From Lamprocystis purpurea DSM 4197 (GTDB lineage: Bacteria; Pseudomonadota; Gammaproteobacteria; Chromatiales; Chromatiaceae): a stretch of 33,134 bases of DNA. Within the stretch, counting starts at the first letter, position 1. The number at the start of each line of letters is the position of its first letter. The notes under the pieces were generated by a model that saw only the letters and a list, made by a program, of their open reading frames with translations, had not been told where the DNA came from and did not search any database. The DNA is taken from positions 32,914-66,047 of the forward strand of contig NZ_KB902495.1 in assembly GCF_000379525.1 (NCBI RefSeq), given 5' to 3'. The position numbers and the translations under genes were made by a program. Shown here one piece after another: positions 1-9,500 of this stretch.

Positions 1-268
1 CGGCATCAGCCTGGCCGCCGTTGGCCTCGAAGGTGTAGGGCAACTTGCCGTAGTCGGCCTGAATCCGCGCCTGGGCCGGGGCGGCTGGAGCGGTCACCGC
101 GCTGGCCGGCGGTGCGGCCGGTTGGATCAGCGGCACCGCGAGAGCGGTGATGCCCGCCCCGCCGCCAGCAGGCGCAATGGGGTCGGGTGCGGCAGCGGCG
201 GCCAGCAGGCCGCTGCCAAGCGCCAGCACGGCGGGGAACAGGCGCCGTCGTCGAGGGATCTTGGACAT
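1..268 (-). CDS. Secreted SBBP/DUF7948-type protein, N-terminal fragment (gene runs off the window)
   Basis: Only the first 89 codons are present; the gene continues past base 1. The ATG (268-266) follows an AGGAG ribosome site about seven bases upstream. The product opens with a basic stretch (SKIPRRRR) and a hydrophobic Ala/Leu segment, a typical signal peptide, followed by a low-complexity Ala/Pro linker. It then reads DYGKLPYTFEANGGQADA, which matches the entry motif (YGxLPxxFExNxGQ) of large secreted beta-propeller proteins with SBBP repeats and a DUF7948 module. An extracellular or cell-surface location is inferred; the function of the family is poorly known. It is downstream of tex on the same strand, separated by 337 bp containing a palindromic repeat, so cotranscription is doubtful. 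Confidence 0.7.
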   Translation of the reverse strand, partial: MSKIPRRRRLFPAVLALGSGLLAAAAAPDPIAPAGGGAGITALAVPLIQPAAPPASAVTAPAAPAQARIQADYGKLPYTFEANGGQADA

Positions 269-605
269 ACCGAGGCTCCTTGGGTAAACAGTCTGCATGG
301 CGTTGCCGATGCGTGCAAAACTGTGATCAGCGTCACACTTTGAGAGAGCGGACGATAACATTCCAGCCAAAGGCGGGGAAATCCCCGTTGGTCGCGCATC
401 AACCACCGTCCGGCGGAAGTATTCAGCCGGCCGTCCGCTGGCCCGTCGGCTCAACCGCCGGCTCAACCGCCGGATGCGGAAAACCGCATGCCCTGCGCTG
501 CGCTATAGCTTTCGGACGTGATAACCGAACGATCGGGTCGGGTTCTAAACCCGGCCCTACACCAAGGGTCTGTCTGGATATCAGGTACGAAGGCTACATT
601 GCCCC
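269..605. other. Intergenic region between tex and the SBBP-type gene
   Basis: This 337-bp gap has no convincing gene. It holds copy 1 of the dispersed palindromic element (504-597), which ends nine bases from the tex stop codon, and a perfect 12-bp direct repeat (GGCTCAACCGCC at 448-459 and 460-471). The ribosome site of the SBBP-type gene lies at its left edge. Confidence 0.6.
504..597 (+). repeat. Dispersed palindromic element, copy 1 (divergent)
   Basis: This is the most diverged of three related copies (others at 9960-10051 and 31683-31776). It keeps the TATAGC left end, the ACGTGATAACCG block, a central hairpin and the GGTCTGTCTGGATATCAGGT right block. The central palindrome differs from the other copies at paired positions: a G-C pair has become T/G, which still pairs as G-U in RNA read from the plus strand. 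It lies directly 3' of tex on the opposite strand. Confidence 0.8.
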
Positions 606-2975
606 CTACCCCTTGCGCGCCTTCTCGAAGGCCGCGGCCAGCGCACCGCCCGCGGGAACCGGCTGCTCCGCGGGCTGGCGCTGGGGCGCCGGCCGGCGGT
701 CGCCGCCCGCGCGTCGGGACTGGTCTTGCTGCCGCGGCGGCTGGCCGCGCGGGGCACCGCGCTCCCGGCGTTCGGTGCGTTCGCGACCGGGCTCGCCTGC
801 CCGCGGCTGCGCCGGTTCACCCAGTCGCATGGTCAGGGCGATGCGCTTGCGCGGCAGATCCACTTCCAGCACCTTGACCTTCACCAGGTCACCGGACTTG
901 ACCACCTGATGGGGGTCCTTGACGAAATGGTCGGCGAGCATGGAGATGTGGACCAGACCATCCTGGTGCACGCCGATATCGACAAAGGCGCCGAAGTTGG
1001 TGACGTTGGTGACCGTGCCCTCCAGGATCATCTCGGGTTGCAGGTCTTTCAGCGTCTCGACCCCCTCCCGGAACACCGCCGCCTTGAACTCGGGACGCGG
1101 ATCGCGTCCGGGCTTCTGCAGTTCGCTCAGGATGTCCTGTACCGTCGGCAGGCCGAAACGCTCGTCCGTGAATTCCCCGGCATCCAGCCGACGCAAGGTC
1201 GCGGTGTCGCCGATCAACTCGCGGATGCCCTTGCCTGCCCGCTCGCAGATGCGCCGCACCACCGGATAGGCCTCGGGATGAACAGCGGAGGCATCCAGCG
1301 GCTCGTCGCTGTCCGGCACGCGCAGGAAGCCGGCGCTCTGCTGGAAGGCTTTGTCGCCGAAGCGCGGCACGGCCATCAATTTCCTCCGGTTGGGAAAGGC
1401 GCCGTTGGCCTCGCGGAAGGCGACGATGTGCTCGGCCAGGCCCTTGTTGAGCCCGGAGACCTGTGCCAGCAGGGGGACCGAGGCGGTGTTGAGATCCACG
1501 CCAACCGCGTTCACGCAGTCCTCCACCACCGACTCCAGGGCGCGCGCCAGGCGGGGCTGATTGACGTCGTGCTGGTATTGGCCGACGCCAATGGCCTTGG
1601 GGTCGATCTTGACCAACTCGGCCAAGGGGTCCTGCAGACGCCGCGCGATGGAGACGGCACCGCGCAGCGACACGTCCATCCCCGGCAACTCCTTGGAGGC
1701 GAACTCCGAGGCCGAGTAGACCGAGGCACCGGCCTCGCTCACCACCAGCGAGCGTAGGCCCAGCTCGGGGTGCGCCTTGATCAGTTCGCGGGTGAGCTTG
1801 TCGGTCTCGCGCGAGGCGGTGCCGTTGCCGATGCTGATCAGTTTGACCTGATGCGCCCGGCACAGTGTGGCCAAGGTGGCGATCGAGGCATCCCACTGAT
1901 TGCGGGGCTGATGTGGGTAAATGGTATCGGTGGCGGCAACCCGCCCGGTCCCATCGACGATGGCCACCTTGACCCCGGTCCGCAGCCCCGGGTCCAGGCC
2001 CAGGGTCGGCAGGCGCCCGGCCGGCGCGGCGAGCAGCAGGGCCTTGAGATTCAAGCCGAAGACGCGGATCGCCTCCTCCTCGGCGGCCTCCAGTACCCGG
2101 CCTTTGAGGTCCAGGTCGAGCCGGGTCAGCAGCTTGATGCGCCAGGTCTTGCGCACCGTCTCGACGAGCCAGTCGTCCGCCGCCCGGCCCTGGGAGCAAA
2201 TGCCGAAGCGAGCGGCGACCATGGCACGGAAGTGGGCGTCCGGGTCCTCGTCCTCGCCGGGCACCAGATCGAGATTCAGCACCCCTTGATTGCGGCCGCG
2301 GAACAGGGCGAGCGCCCGGTGGGACGGGACCTTGGCGATGGCTTCCCGGTAATCGAAATAGTCGGAGAACTTGTTGCCCTCCTGCTCCTTGCCGACGACC
2401 ACCTTCGACACCAGCACGCCCTCCTCCCAGAGGCGATCCCGCAGGCGACCGGTCAACTCGGGGTCCTCGGCGAAGCGCTCCATCAGGATCTGCCGCGCCC
2501 CTTCGAGTGCCGCGGCGCCATCGGCCACCCCTTTGCCGGCGTCTACATAGTGCTCGGCCTGCGTCGCCGGCTCCTGGGTGGGATCCGCCAGCAGGCCATC
2601 GGCCAACGGTTCCAGCCCCGCTTCACGGGCGATCTGGGCCTTGGTGCGGCGCTTGGGCTTATAGGGCAAGTAGAGGTCTTCCAGACGCTGCTTGGTGTCC
2701 GCGGCCTCGATATCGGCGCGTAGGGCGGCGGTAAGCTTGCCCTGCTCCTCGATACTGGCGATGATCGCGGCCCGCCGGTCGTTGAGCTCCCGCAGATAGC
2801 CCAGCCGTTCTTCCAGGTGACGGAGCTGCGTATCATCGAGACCGTCAGTGGCCTCCTTGCGGTAACGGGCAATGAAGGGCACGGTTGCACCCTCGTCCAG
2901 CAGCCGAATGGCCGCCTCCACCTGGGAAGCGCGGGCGTTGAGCTCTTGGCTGATGGTCTCGGTGATAGTCTGCAT
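606..2975 (-). CDS. tex: Transcription accessory protein Tex (YhgF family)
   Basis: A 789-residue cytoplasmic nucleic-acid-binding protein, full length for Tex (about 770-790). Domains in order: helical Tex N-terminal region (about 1-300); YqgF/RuvC-like fold ([19 protein letters not shown], about 325-450); helix-hairpin-helix pair ([20 protein letters not shown], about 490-560); and a C-terminal S1 RNA-binding domain ([20 protein letters not shown], about 650-720). An Arg/Gly/Gln/Pro-rich tail of about 60 residues follows, presumably disordered and RNA-contacting. In the family Tex affects transcription and RNA handling and is required for toxin expression or growth in some pathogens; its exact role here is unknown. 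The ATG at 2975 gives the canonical start ([12 protein letters not shown]). The gene is transcribed alone. Confidence 0.97.
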   Translation of the reverse strand: MQTITETISQELNARASQVEAAIRLLDEGATVPFIARYRKEATDGLDDTQLRHLEERLGYLRELNDRRAAIIASIEEQGKLTAALRADIEAADTKQRLEDLYLPYKPKRRTKAQIAREAGLEPLADGLLADPTQEPATQAEHYVDAGKGVADGAAALEGARQILMERFAEDPELTGRLRDRLWEEGVLVSKVVVGKEQEGNKFSDYFDYREAIAKVPSHRALALFRGRNQGVLNLDLVPGEDEDPDAHFRAMVAARFGICSQGRAADDWLVETVRKTWRIKLLTRLDLDLKGRVLEAAEEEAIRVFGLNLKALLLAAPAGRLPTLGLDPGLRTGVKVAIVDGTGRVAATDTIYPHQPRNQWDASIATLATLCRAHQVKLISIGNGTASRETDKLTRELIKAHPELGLRSLVVSEAGASVYSASEFASKELPGMDVSLRGAVSIARRLQDPLAELVKIDPKAIGVGQYQHDVNQPRLARALESVVEDCVNAVGVDLNTASVPLLAQVSGLNKGLAEHIVAFREANGAFPNRRKLMAVPRFGDKAFQQSAGFLRVPDSDEPLDASAVHPEAYPVVRRICERAGKGIRELIGDTATLRRLDAGEFTDERFGLPTVQDILSELQKPGRDPRPEFKAAVFREGVETLKDLQPEMILEGTVTNVTNFGAFVDIGVHQDGLVHISMLADHFVKDPHQVVKSGDLVKVKVLEVDLPRKRIALTMRLGEPAQPRAGEPGRERTERRERGAPRGQPPRQQDQSRRAGGDRRPAPQRQPAEQPVPAGGALAAAFEKARKG

Positions 2976-3318
2976 CGGTGAAGCGGTCCTGCTTGAGTGG
3001 GTATCGCGGGCTGTGGCGAGGGCGAAAAAGGGCGGGTTTCAGTTTATGTTAAACACGAACAAAATCGTTGTCGTTGTCGTAATCGGATAAGCGATTCAAG
3101 TCAGCCATGAGCAGCCAGCCGTCTGTCGGATTTCGATTCGCTACACAGTCTGACCGTACGAGGCCGCCAAGGGTTTGAAAGGCTTCGGTCGCCACGCATG
3201 GGACTAACGCATCCTCGCGGGGATCATCAACTCGATTACGACAACGACAACGACCGAGACGCCAGAGGCGTTTCCTAGTGAACTTGTTCAGCCTATTCGT
3301 GAACGGTTCCTGACCCAA
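2976..3318. other. Intergenic region upstream of tex containing a repeat element
   Basis: This 343-bp gap has no convincing gene. Most of it (3066-3311) is a repeat element described separately. The rest must hold the tex promoter, but no clear -35/-10 pair was recognised. Confidence 0.6.
3066..3311 (-). repeat. Repeat element with 20-bp inverted arms (related to 19110-19288)
   Basis: CGTTGTCGTTGTCGTAATCG at 3066-3085 is repeated exactly, in inverted orientation, at 3233-3252. The same 20-mer occurs once more at 19269-19288. The other boundary, 3294-3311, read on the minus strand matches 19110-19127 (AGGAACAGTTCACGAATA) with one mismatch in 18. Both loci are therefore bounded by the same two sequences but differ inside. 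It lies upstream of tex; its orientation is assigned arbitrarily. Confidence 0.65.
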
Positions 3319-3630
3319 TCAATCGATCCGGCAAGTCTCACCGTAAACGGCCATGATCGCGCGCAATTCAGCGAGGACCTCCAGTCGCGCGGCGGCCGTC
3401 AGACCGCGGGTCTCGGGTACATCCTCGCCCTGTTCCAAACGCGCCATGCTCAAGCGGACCTGACGGCAGCCCTGGCGGCACAGGGCTTCGATGACCGCAT
3501 CCAACGGGCCTTCGCCGCGCGTTGCCGCGCGCGTCTCGACTGAGGGTAACTCGACTCTCTGCACCGGCGTCTCTCCCGAGCAGTACCGAACGCCCCGGCG
3601 CCCGGTCTGGTGTTGGGCCTTGATTGTCAA
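3319..3630 (-). CDS. Small cytoplasmic protein of unknown function
   Basis: The frame allows 103 residues from a TTG at 3630. An internal GTG at 3564 (81 residues) has the better ribosome site (GGGAGAG about seven bases upstream) and may be the true start. The conserved-looking part is C-terminal: DAVIEALCRQGCRQVRLSMARLEQGEDVP, then LTAAARLEVLAELRAIMAVYG. It is predicted helical, with a CxxxC pair and an Ala/Glu/Leu-rich second helix. I recall similar short proteins with a Cys-x3-Cys helix and an ending like ELRAIMAVY in purple sulfur bacteria, but could not check this. There is no signal peptide or membrane segment. It is divergent from the phosphopantetheinyl transferase gene and no function can be assigned. 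Confidence 0.6.
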   Translation of the reverse strand: MTIKAQHQTGRRGVRYCSGETPVQRVELPSVETRAATRGEGPLDAVIEALCRQGCRQVRLSMARLEQGEDVPETRGLTAAARLEVLAELRAIMAVYGETCRID

Positions 3631-3853
3631 CGCACCGGTCCGCGGCGGGCCGACGCGTTGCGACTGACCATTCTACCGAAATCGTCGGGTTGACTCCGCG
3701 CTGTTCGTGCATGATGACGTAAACTATAAGTGTATTCCACGCGCCAAACAGGGGGCAGAGCAAGCCACACTGTTGACATTCAAACAGAAATCCTGATCGT
3801 AGCGCGTAACAAGCACCCGAGCCGGCAAAGGGCCCGGCAGGCGACCCGAGGCG

Positions 3854-4606
3854 ATGGGGATGAATACGCTTAACCTCACTGACAGCAACCTGATCCAGTG
3901 GCAGTCGACCAACAGCGCCCCCGCGCTCGCCCCCGGCGGGCTGCACCTGTGGCATATCCGGACGGACTCCGGCGGCGACCGCGTCGCCACCTGCCTCGAT
4001 GACCTGGGAGAACACCAGCGCAGCCGGGCCCACGGCATGCATCATGCGGGCTATCGGGAGCGTTACATCCGCGCCCAATCCGGTTTGCGCCGCATCCTCG
4101 GGCTGTATCTCGGCGTTCCTCCGCGCACCATCGACTTCGCCCACGGGCCGGCCGGCAAGCCGATGCTTGAGCGCAACCCGACTGGACTGGCCTTCAACCT
4201 GACCACCACCGCGGATCTGGCCCTGGTGGCGATCTCCGCCGCGCAGGAGGTGGGCATCGACTGCGAGCGGCTGCGCCCGCGCCGTGATCTCGATGCCATC
4301 GCCCGCCGGATGTTCAGCAGGGAACAGACGCAATTGCTCCTGGACACCCCGGCTGAAGAGCGCCTGGAGTGCTTCTACCGCGCCTGGACCGCCCTGGAGG
4401 CGGACGCCAAAGCGGACGGCCGCGGTCTGTTCCGCCCACGCGCACCCGGTGCGCACCCGCCCCAGGTCATGCATTGCATCCCGGCACCGGGGCATGTCGC
4501 CGCGGTGGCGCGGGCGGCATTGCCGCCGGTGGGACTGTGGGTGACATTGGAGCTTCAGCCGACCCGAGGTGGCGGCGATGGGGTGTCGTCTGATGGGCTT
4601 ATTTAA
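3854..4606 (+). CDS. 4'-phosphopantetheinyl transferase, Sfp type, with altered motifs
   Basis: A 250-residue protein of the Sfp/HetI/AcpT superfamily, whose members move phosphopantetheine from coenzyme A to a serine of carrier proteins. Recognisable are the N-terminal region (LHLWHIRTD), the LR-repeat helix (RYIRAQSGLRRILGLYLG), GKPML (about 102-106), the metal-binding VGIDCE motif (Asp136, Glu138) and WTALEADAK (Glu182, Lys186). Two deviations stand out: the usual NLSHS loop, whose His contacts coenzyme A, reads NLTTT (115-119), and the Lys before Glu182 in WxxKE is Leu181. Metal ligands and the distal Lys are kept, so activity is possible but not assured. The ATG at 3854 or 3860 may start translation. 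It converges on the asparagine-synthetase-like gene with a 15-bp gap; no carrier protein or NRPS/PKS gene is in view. Confidence 0.85.
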   Translation: MGMNTLNLTDSNLIQWQSTNSAPALAPGGLHLWHIRTDSGGDRVATCLDDLGEHQRSRAHGMHHAGYRERYIRAQSGLRRILGLYLGVPPRTIDFAHGPAGKPMLERNPTGLAFNLTTTADLALVAISAAQEVGIDCERLRPRRDLDAIARRMFSREQTQLLLDTPAEERLECFYRAWTALEADAKADGRGLFRPRAPGAHPPQVMHCIPAPGHVAAVARAALPPVGLWVTLELQPTRGGGDGVSSDGLI

Positions 4607-4621
4607 CTAATGGTGCACCCT

Positions 4622-6307
4622 TCATGACCGCTGCAGCCACCGCGCAAAGGCTTCAGCCCGTTGCAGACTGTAAATCCCCTCGCGCACATGCGCCGCGGTC
4701 AAGGCCAGCGTGATGACGAAACCCGTCCGGCGAAGCACCCCGGGCGGCACCGGCCACTCGCGCGCCAACTGCCAGGCGTGGCGCAGGGTCGCACGCCGCC
4801 GCGGGTCCTGTGCGAACCAACGCATCCGGCCCTTGACAGGAGACGGGATGGGCAGCGGGCACGGCAGTTGACCGGGTGAACTGCGCCAGGGAGTCGCCAT
4901 CACTTCCGGGTAATGGCGCTCGAGCAGCAGTCGAAAGACGGTCCCTTCACTCAGATCCTCGATGGACAGGGCGAGCGCCGCCCGCGCCACCTGGGGCGAA
5001 CTCAAAGGAACCTGAAGCTCGATACGGTGCCGGTCGATGTCCTCGCGCTGCAGCACCTGGTGGCGCCGCTGATGCTGGAGCGACAGCAGCAGCATCAGTG
5101 AGCGCGCCTGGGATAGCCCAGGGAAGGCGCCGATGGCGGCGATCAGGTTGGCCCGGAGGTTCGCTTCCAGAATCTCATAGTTCACAATGATCCGCGGCGG
5201 CAGGTGGATGTCCGCCCGCTGCATCCAGCGGTCGACGAGCTTGGCCGCGTCGCCCCACCGCGCCAAATCCGCATCGGCCGGACTGAGGGCCATGGTGCCC
5301 GTGCCGACACTCCCGCCCTTGCCGGTCCAGACCAGGTGGGGCCGCGGAGTCGGCAGGTCCGGCGGCGCGGCGGACTGGTCCCAATGGAGTCCCAGGCGCT
5401 TCTCCAGGCTCATGAACCCAGCCGCTGAACTCACCTTGATGAGCGGGATCGCATTCGCCTCGGCAAAGACCGCCGCACAATCGCCGCTGCGCCCATCCCC
5501 AGCGTCGGCGGCCACCCCGAACACGCGGACCCCGCGCCGCCGCAGAGCCGCGGCGATCAGATTCGAGTTCAACGACCCACTCAAACTCACCACGGCCGTG
5601 CCGTCGTTCCCGACCAGTTCAGCGGTCAGTGCCGACTCACAGGCACCGTGGATTGCCGCAATCCCCTCATCCCGCGCCACGACCTCGTCCAGGTCCTGCC
5701 AAACCAGATAGTCCGTGCGCTTCAGACCGGTCCGATCAAAGGTCCAACACGCGGCCGGCGGGGCGCCCGTGACCTCGGCGTAGGAGGTATGGTCGAGCAG
5801 AAAATAGCCGAGGGTCGCCACCTCCGCGACCCCGTTGAGATCCAGAGCCAGGTCGATCGAGAGCGATTGGAGCACCCGCAGGCTGGTGCTGAAGAGCCAC
5901 CGACCCGGCAGCGCGTAGACGAAGAAGGGGCGCAGGCCCAGGGGATCGGTCAGCAACCGCAGTTGTCCGGCGGCCCGATCGTAGAGCAACGCACAGAATG
6001 CGCCATGGCAATCGCCGACAATGCGCGGTCCCGGGTCCCGGCAGTTCAGGGTTTCCAGGTCCGACTGACGATCCGGACCCCCAAGCAGGGGCCGCCCGAT
6101 GAGGGTGGCGAACTCGGCCGCGGTTTCATGCCAGGCGGGCTGTCCATAGGCGCCGATGTCCACCTTGCAGACAAACAGGGTGTCATCGAAGAAAACCTGG
6201 CGCACATCGGTCGCGGCGCGCGAAATTTGGATCCGGATCTCATCCGCCAGACCCTGGTCTTGCGCGCTCCAGCGGTCAGGCGAGAAAATCCCGGCGAGAA
6301 TGGTCAT
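4622..6307 (-). CDS. Asparagine-synthetase-like protein with degenerate catalytic motifs
   Basis: A 561-residue protein with the two-part plan of glutamine-hydrolysing asparagine synthetases. The N-terminal half resembles a class II amidotransferase fold (GDCHGAFCALLYDRAAGQLR, then TDPLGLRPFFVY, about 98-131), but position 2 is Thr, not the catalytic Cys. The C-terminal half contains the ATP-pyrophosphatase loop as LSGSLNSN (242-249) instead of the usual LSGGLDSS, so a Gly and the Asp are replaced. The end (LLLERHYPEVMATPWRSS) resembles asparagine-synthase-related proteins in exopolysaccharide or peptide clusters. It could be an amide- or lactam-forming enzyme with another nitrogen donor, or a non-catalytic relative. 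The ATG at 6307 starts MTILAGIF. It is divergent from the secreted DUF4091-like gene. Confidence 0.85.
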   Translation of the reverse strand: MTILAGIFSPDRWSAQDQGLADEIRIQISRAATDVRQVFFDDTLFVCKVDIGAYGQPAWHETAAEFATLIGRPLLGGPDRQSDLETLNCRDPGPRIVGDCHGAFCALLYDRAAGQLRLLTDPLGLRPFFVYALPGRWLFSTSLRVLQSLSIDLALDLNGVAEVATLGYFLLDHTSYAEVTGAPPAACWTFDRTGLKRTDYLVWQDLDEVVARDEGIAAIHGACESALTAELVGNDGTAVVSLSGSLNSNLIAAALRRRGVRVFGVAADAGDGRSGDCAAVFAEANAIPLIKVSSAAGFMSLEKRLGLHWDQSAAPPDLPTPRPHLVWTGKGGSVGTGTMALSPADADLARWGDAAKLVDRWMQRADIHLPPRIIVNYEILEANLRANLIAAIGAFPGLSQARSLMLLLSLQHQRRHQVLQREDIDRHRIELQVPLSSPQVARAALALSIEDLSEGTVFRLLLERHYPEVMATPWRSSPGQLPCPLPIPSPVKGRMRWFAQDPRRRATLRHAWQLAREWPVPPGVLRRTGFVITLALTAAHVREGIYSLQRAEAFARWLQRS

Positions 6308-6560
6308 TGGGGATACCTTGGTTGAGTCGATACGCTGGGCGTCCTCCCGTGCGCCGCGGCACCACGCTCAAAACGGGGCGGCGTCGGCGGGGCTGTTCGG
6401 CTTAAGTCCCATGCGCCAAACCCATCCGCAAATCGGGTCGAAAGTGTACTCGCTTCGCAGGGTTTTTGTTAAGGTCGCGCAATTATTCGGTTGGTTTCGA
6501 CGGCCACGCTCACCCGCTTGACTCCGCCCGAACCAACCGCTGATCGAGGAGACTCCCACC

Positions 6561-9500
6561 ATGCGCCCTGCCCTGCCGGCACTCACGCTCGTCCTGTTGT
6601 TCTTCCTGTGCACGGCCGCCGCGGTCACCGCCGACACATTGATCGCGAATGGTGATTTCGAGCAACCGGCGCAGTCCGCAGACGCCCCCTTCACCGGCTG
6701 GACCTTCTATCGCTGGAGCGGCAGCACGCAGGCCGCCCTGGATCACGAGGCCCGGCCGGGAGGCGGCGCCGCGGCCCACCTGCACGCGCCCATCGCGGGC
6801 AAAGCCGCGCTGCATCAGCGGATTCACCTGGCGCCCGGACGCTATCGACTCGCTGCCCTGACCGCCGCCGCGGATCTGCGGCCCGGCAAGGATAACCTGA
6901 CCGCCCGGCTGCACCTGGAGCTGGGGAGCGGGCGCCAGGCGGTCGCGAACCTGGGCCAGGGGAATCGGGACTGGACCCCCGTGGATCTGGTGTTCCAGGT
7001 GGATCAGGCGCTGGATGCGACGCTCTACTGCTTTCTCTACGGCACCGGGGACCTGTGGCTCGACGCGCTGCGGCTCGAACGACTCGGCGCGGATGACGCC
7101 ACGCCCTTGGGGATGCAACTCGGCCAGGTGATCGCACCCCTGCGGTTCGACCCGCCGATCACCCGGACTGACCTGCTGCTCACCGGCTACTGCGCCGCCC
7201 CGGACCAGGCGCAACGGCCCCATTGTCGGCGCTTGAGCAAGGCCGATCCGACCGGCATGGCTCCCACGCGGCCCTTGGAACCGCGATCCATCGCCGACTT
7301 CAGCCCGCCACGCTCGGTCGGTGACCGCCCAGGGCCACTGGATCTCAGTCCCCGCAACGGGCTGCCCACGGACTGGAGCGGCTATGATTATCTCGACATT
7401 CAGATCCACAACCCCGGCCGCGCCATCCTGGAGGGTCTGATCGAAATCCGCGATGCGCAATCGAAGAATTACTGGTCGCGGGTCAACTGGTATACCCATT
7501 TTCCGCCGGGCGATCAGCAATTGCGCATCCCGCTCGCGCTCTTCGTCGGCGAAAAATCCGTTATCCGCGAGCGCCGCCGCCTGGACACCACCGCCATCAG
7601 CCGCCTGTTCGTCAGCGTGGTCGGTGCCGGTGAGGTCGCGGTGTCGCGGGTGCGCCTCACCGCGGAGCCCCCTTACCGTCACGATTTCCCGCAACTGCTG
7701 AAGCTCGATGCCGGTACCGATGTCAGCCCGGTCATGGCCGGCTTCAGTCCACTCACCGCCGCCCTGGGCTATCGGCCCGACCGAGGCTACGGCTTCGACG
7801 CGGCCGTGCGCATCCCCAAGAGCGAGGATCGCCGCCACCCGGATAACTTACTGCGCGACTGGATCTCGATCGCCTCCGGCGGTCTGCGGTTCGACCTGCC
7901 CAATGGCGAATACGGCGTCTGGCTGATGCTCGAAGATCCCGGCTACTGGGAATACGTACAGAACTACGACCGGCGCGCCGTGCTGGCCGAGGGCACGCCG
8001 GTCTATTCCGAGCAGATGACCGCGGACGGGCTGTTGGCACGCATCTTCGCCCATCAGACGACCGAGGACCTGCCCGGCGACGACATCTGGGCACGCTATA
8101 TCAAGACCCGTTACCGCCCGATCGAGTTTCAGGCTCAGGTCAACGACGGCCAACTCAACCTGGAATTTTCCGCGGGGTCCGCCAAGACCTTCGCCAACAC
8201 CCTGTCCGCGTTGTTGATTTGGCCCCTGGCGGACGATCGGCAGGCGCGGGCCTTCATCGACGAGGTCTGGGAGCGTTTGCGCGAGCAATACCGGATCGAA
8301 TACGCGGAGAACGTGATCGACACCGCCCCCCGGACCGCGGCCCCGCTGGCCCCGGCGCCGGGCCCGATCCCGGAACTGCACGTCTTTCGGCGCCATTGGG
8401 ATCAGGACGTCCAACCCACGGAGCGACCGCGCGCGGATGAATTGAGCGGACCATTCACACTCGCACTCGCCCGCGGTGAACAGGAACCACTGACCCTGGA
8501 GCTCCACGCCGTCAGCGACCTGACACTCACCGCGGCGGAACTCAGGCTGCCGGGCTTGAGCGCCGATGCCTACAAGGTCCGCAGCAAACTGACCCGCGCA
8601 ACGGACGATGGCGCCCGCTATGTCAACGCACCACGCTTGCTGGACCCCCTGGAACTCCCGCTGCGCCTTTCCGCCGGCCAGACCCGCCGACTCTGGTTCA
8701 GCGTCAGCCCGGACGCGGACACCCCGCCGGGTGCCTACGCGGGCGAAGCGCGCCTGACCATCGACGGCGGCCGACAGCTCAGCCTGCCGGTGCAGGCAAC
8801 CGTCCGGCCCTTCGTCCTGCCCACCGCCAACCTGCCCTTCGGCTATCTGGGCAGCGTTCCGGTCTATACCGAGAGCGCCTTTCCGCAGGCGTTGGCAGCC
8901 AAGCGGCGGGCCGACATCGGGCCGGCGTTCGACCTGGTCCGCCGCCAGGGCATGACCCAGTTCAGCGGCGGCATCGGCGGGGTGCTGCCGACCCGCGGGG
9001 CAGCGGGCCTGAACATCGACTTCTCCAGCCTCGACACGGTCCTGGAGCAGGCCCGGCGCTTTCCCTTCCCGCCCCACAGCTACGGCGGCCTGGCCCCACG
9101 TGGACTCGGGTTCGAACGCTACCGGGTCACCGACACCCAACGCGGCTTCGGCGCCCCCTACGCCGAGGTGCTGGGCCGCGTCCTCGGCGCCACCCGCGCG
9201 CACCTGCAGGGACTCGGCTGGCCTGAACCCATCTATAGTGTGGGCGACGAACCCACCGGCGACGCCGCCGGATTCACCGCCGCCCTGGCTGACGCCGTGC
9301 GTGCCGCGGGCTCGCAAAGCTCGGTGTTCACCAGCCTCACCGATGAAAAATCGCCCGCGCTGGCCCTGGTCGGCCGCGTGGATCACCTCTTTCTCACCCT
9401 GCATAACGCCTGGGGATTCGAGCGCATCCTGCAGGCCGGGGGCCAGTGCGGCACCTACAATCTGAGCGGACGCTATGCCCGCGGTCTCTACCAGTACCGC

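Noticed and set aside
3690-3730. Promoter for the phosphopantetheinyl transferase (TTGACT, TATAAG)
   Set aside because: The two hexamers are 29 bp apart, too far for a sigma-70 promoter.
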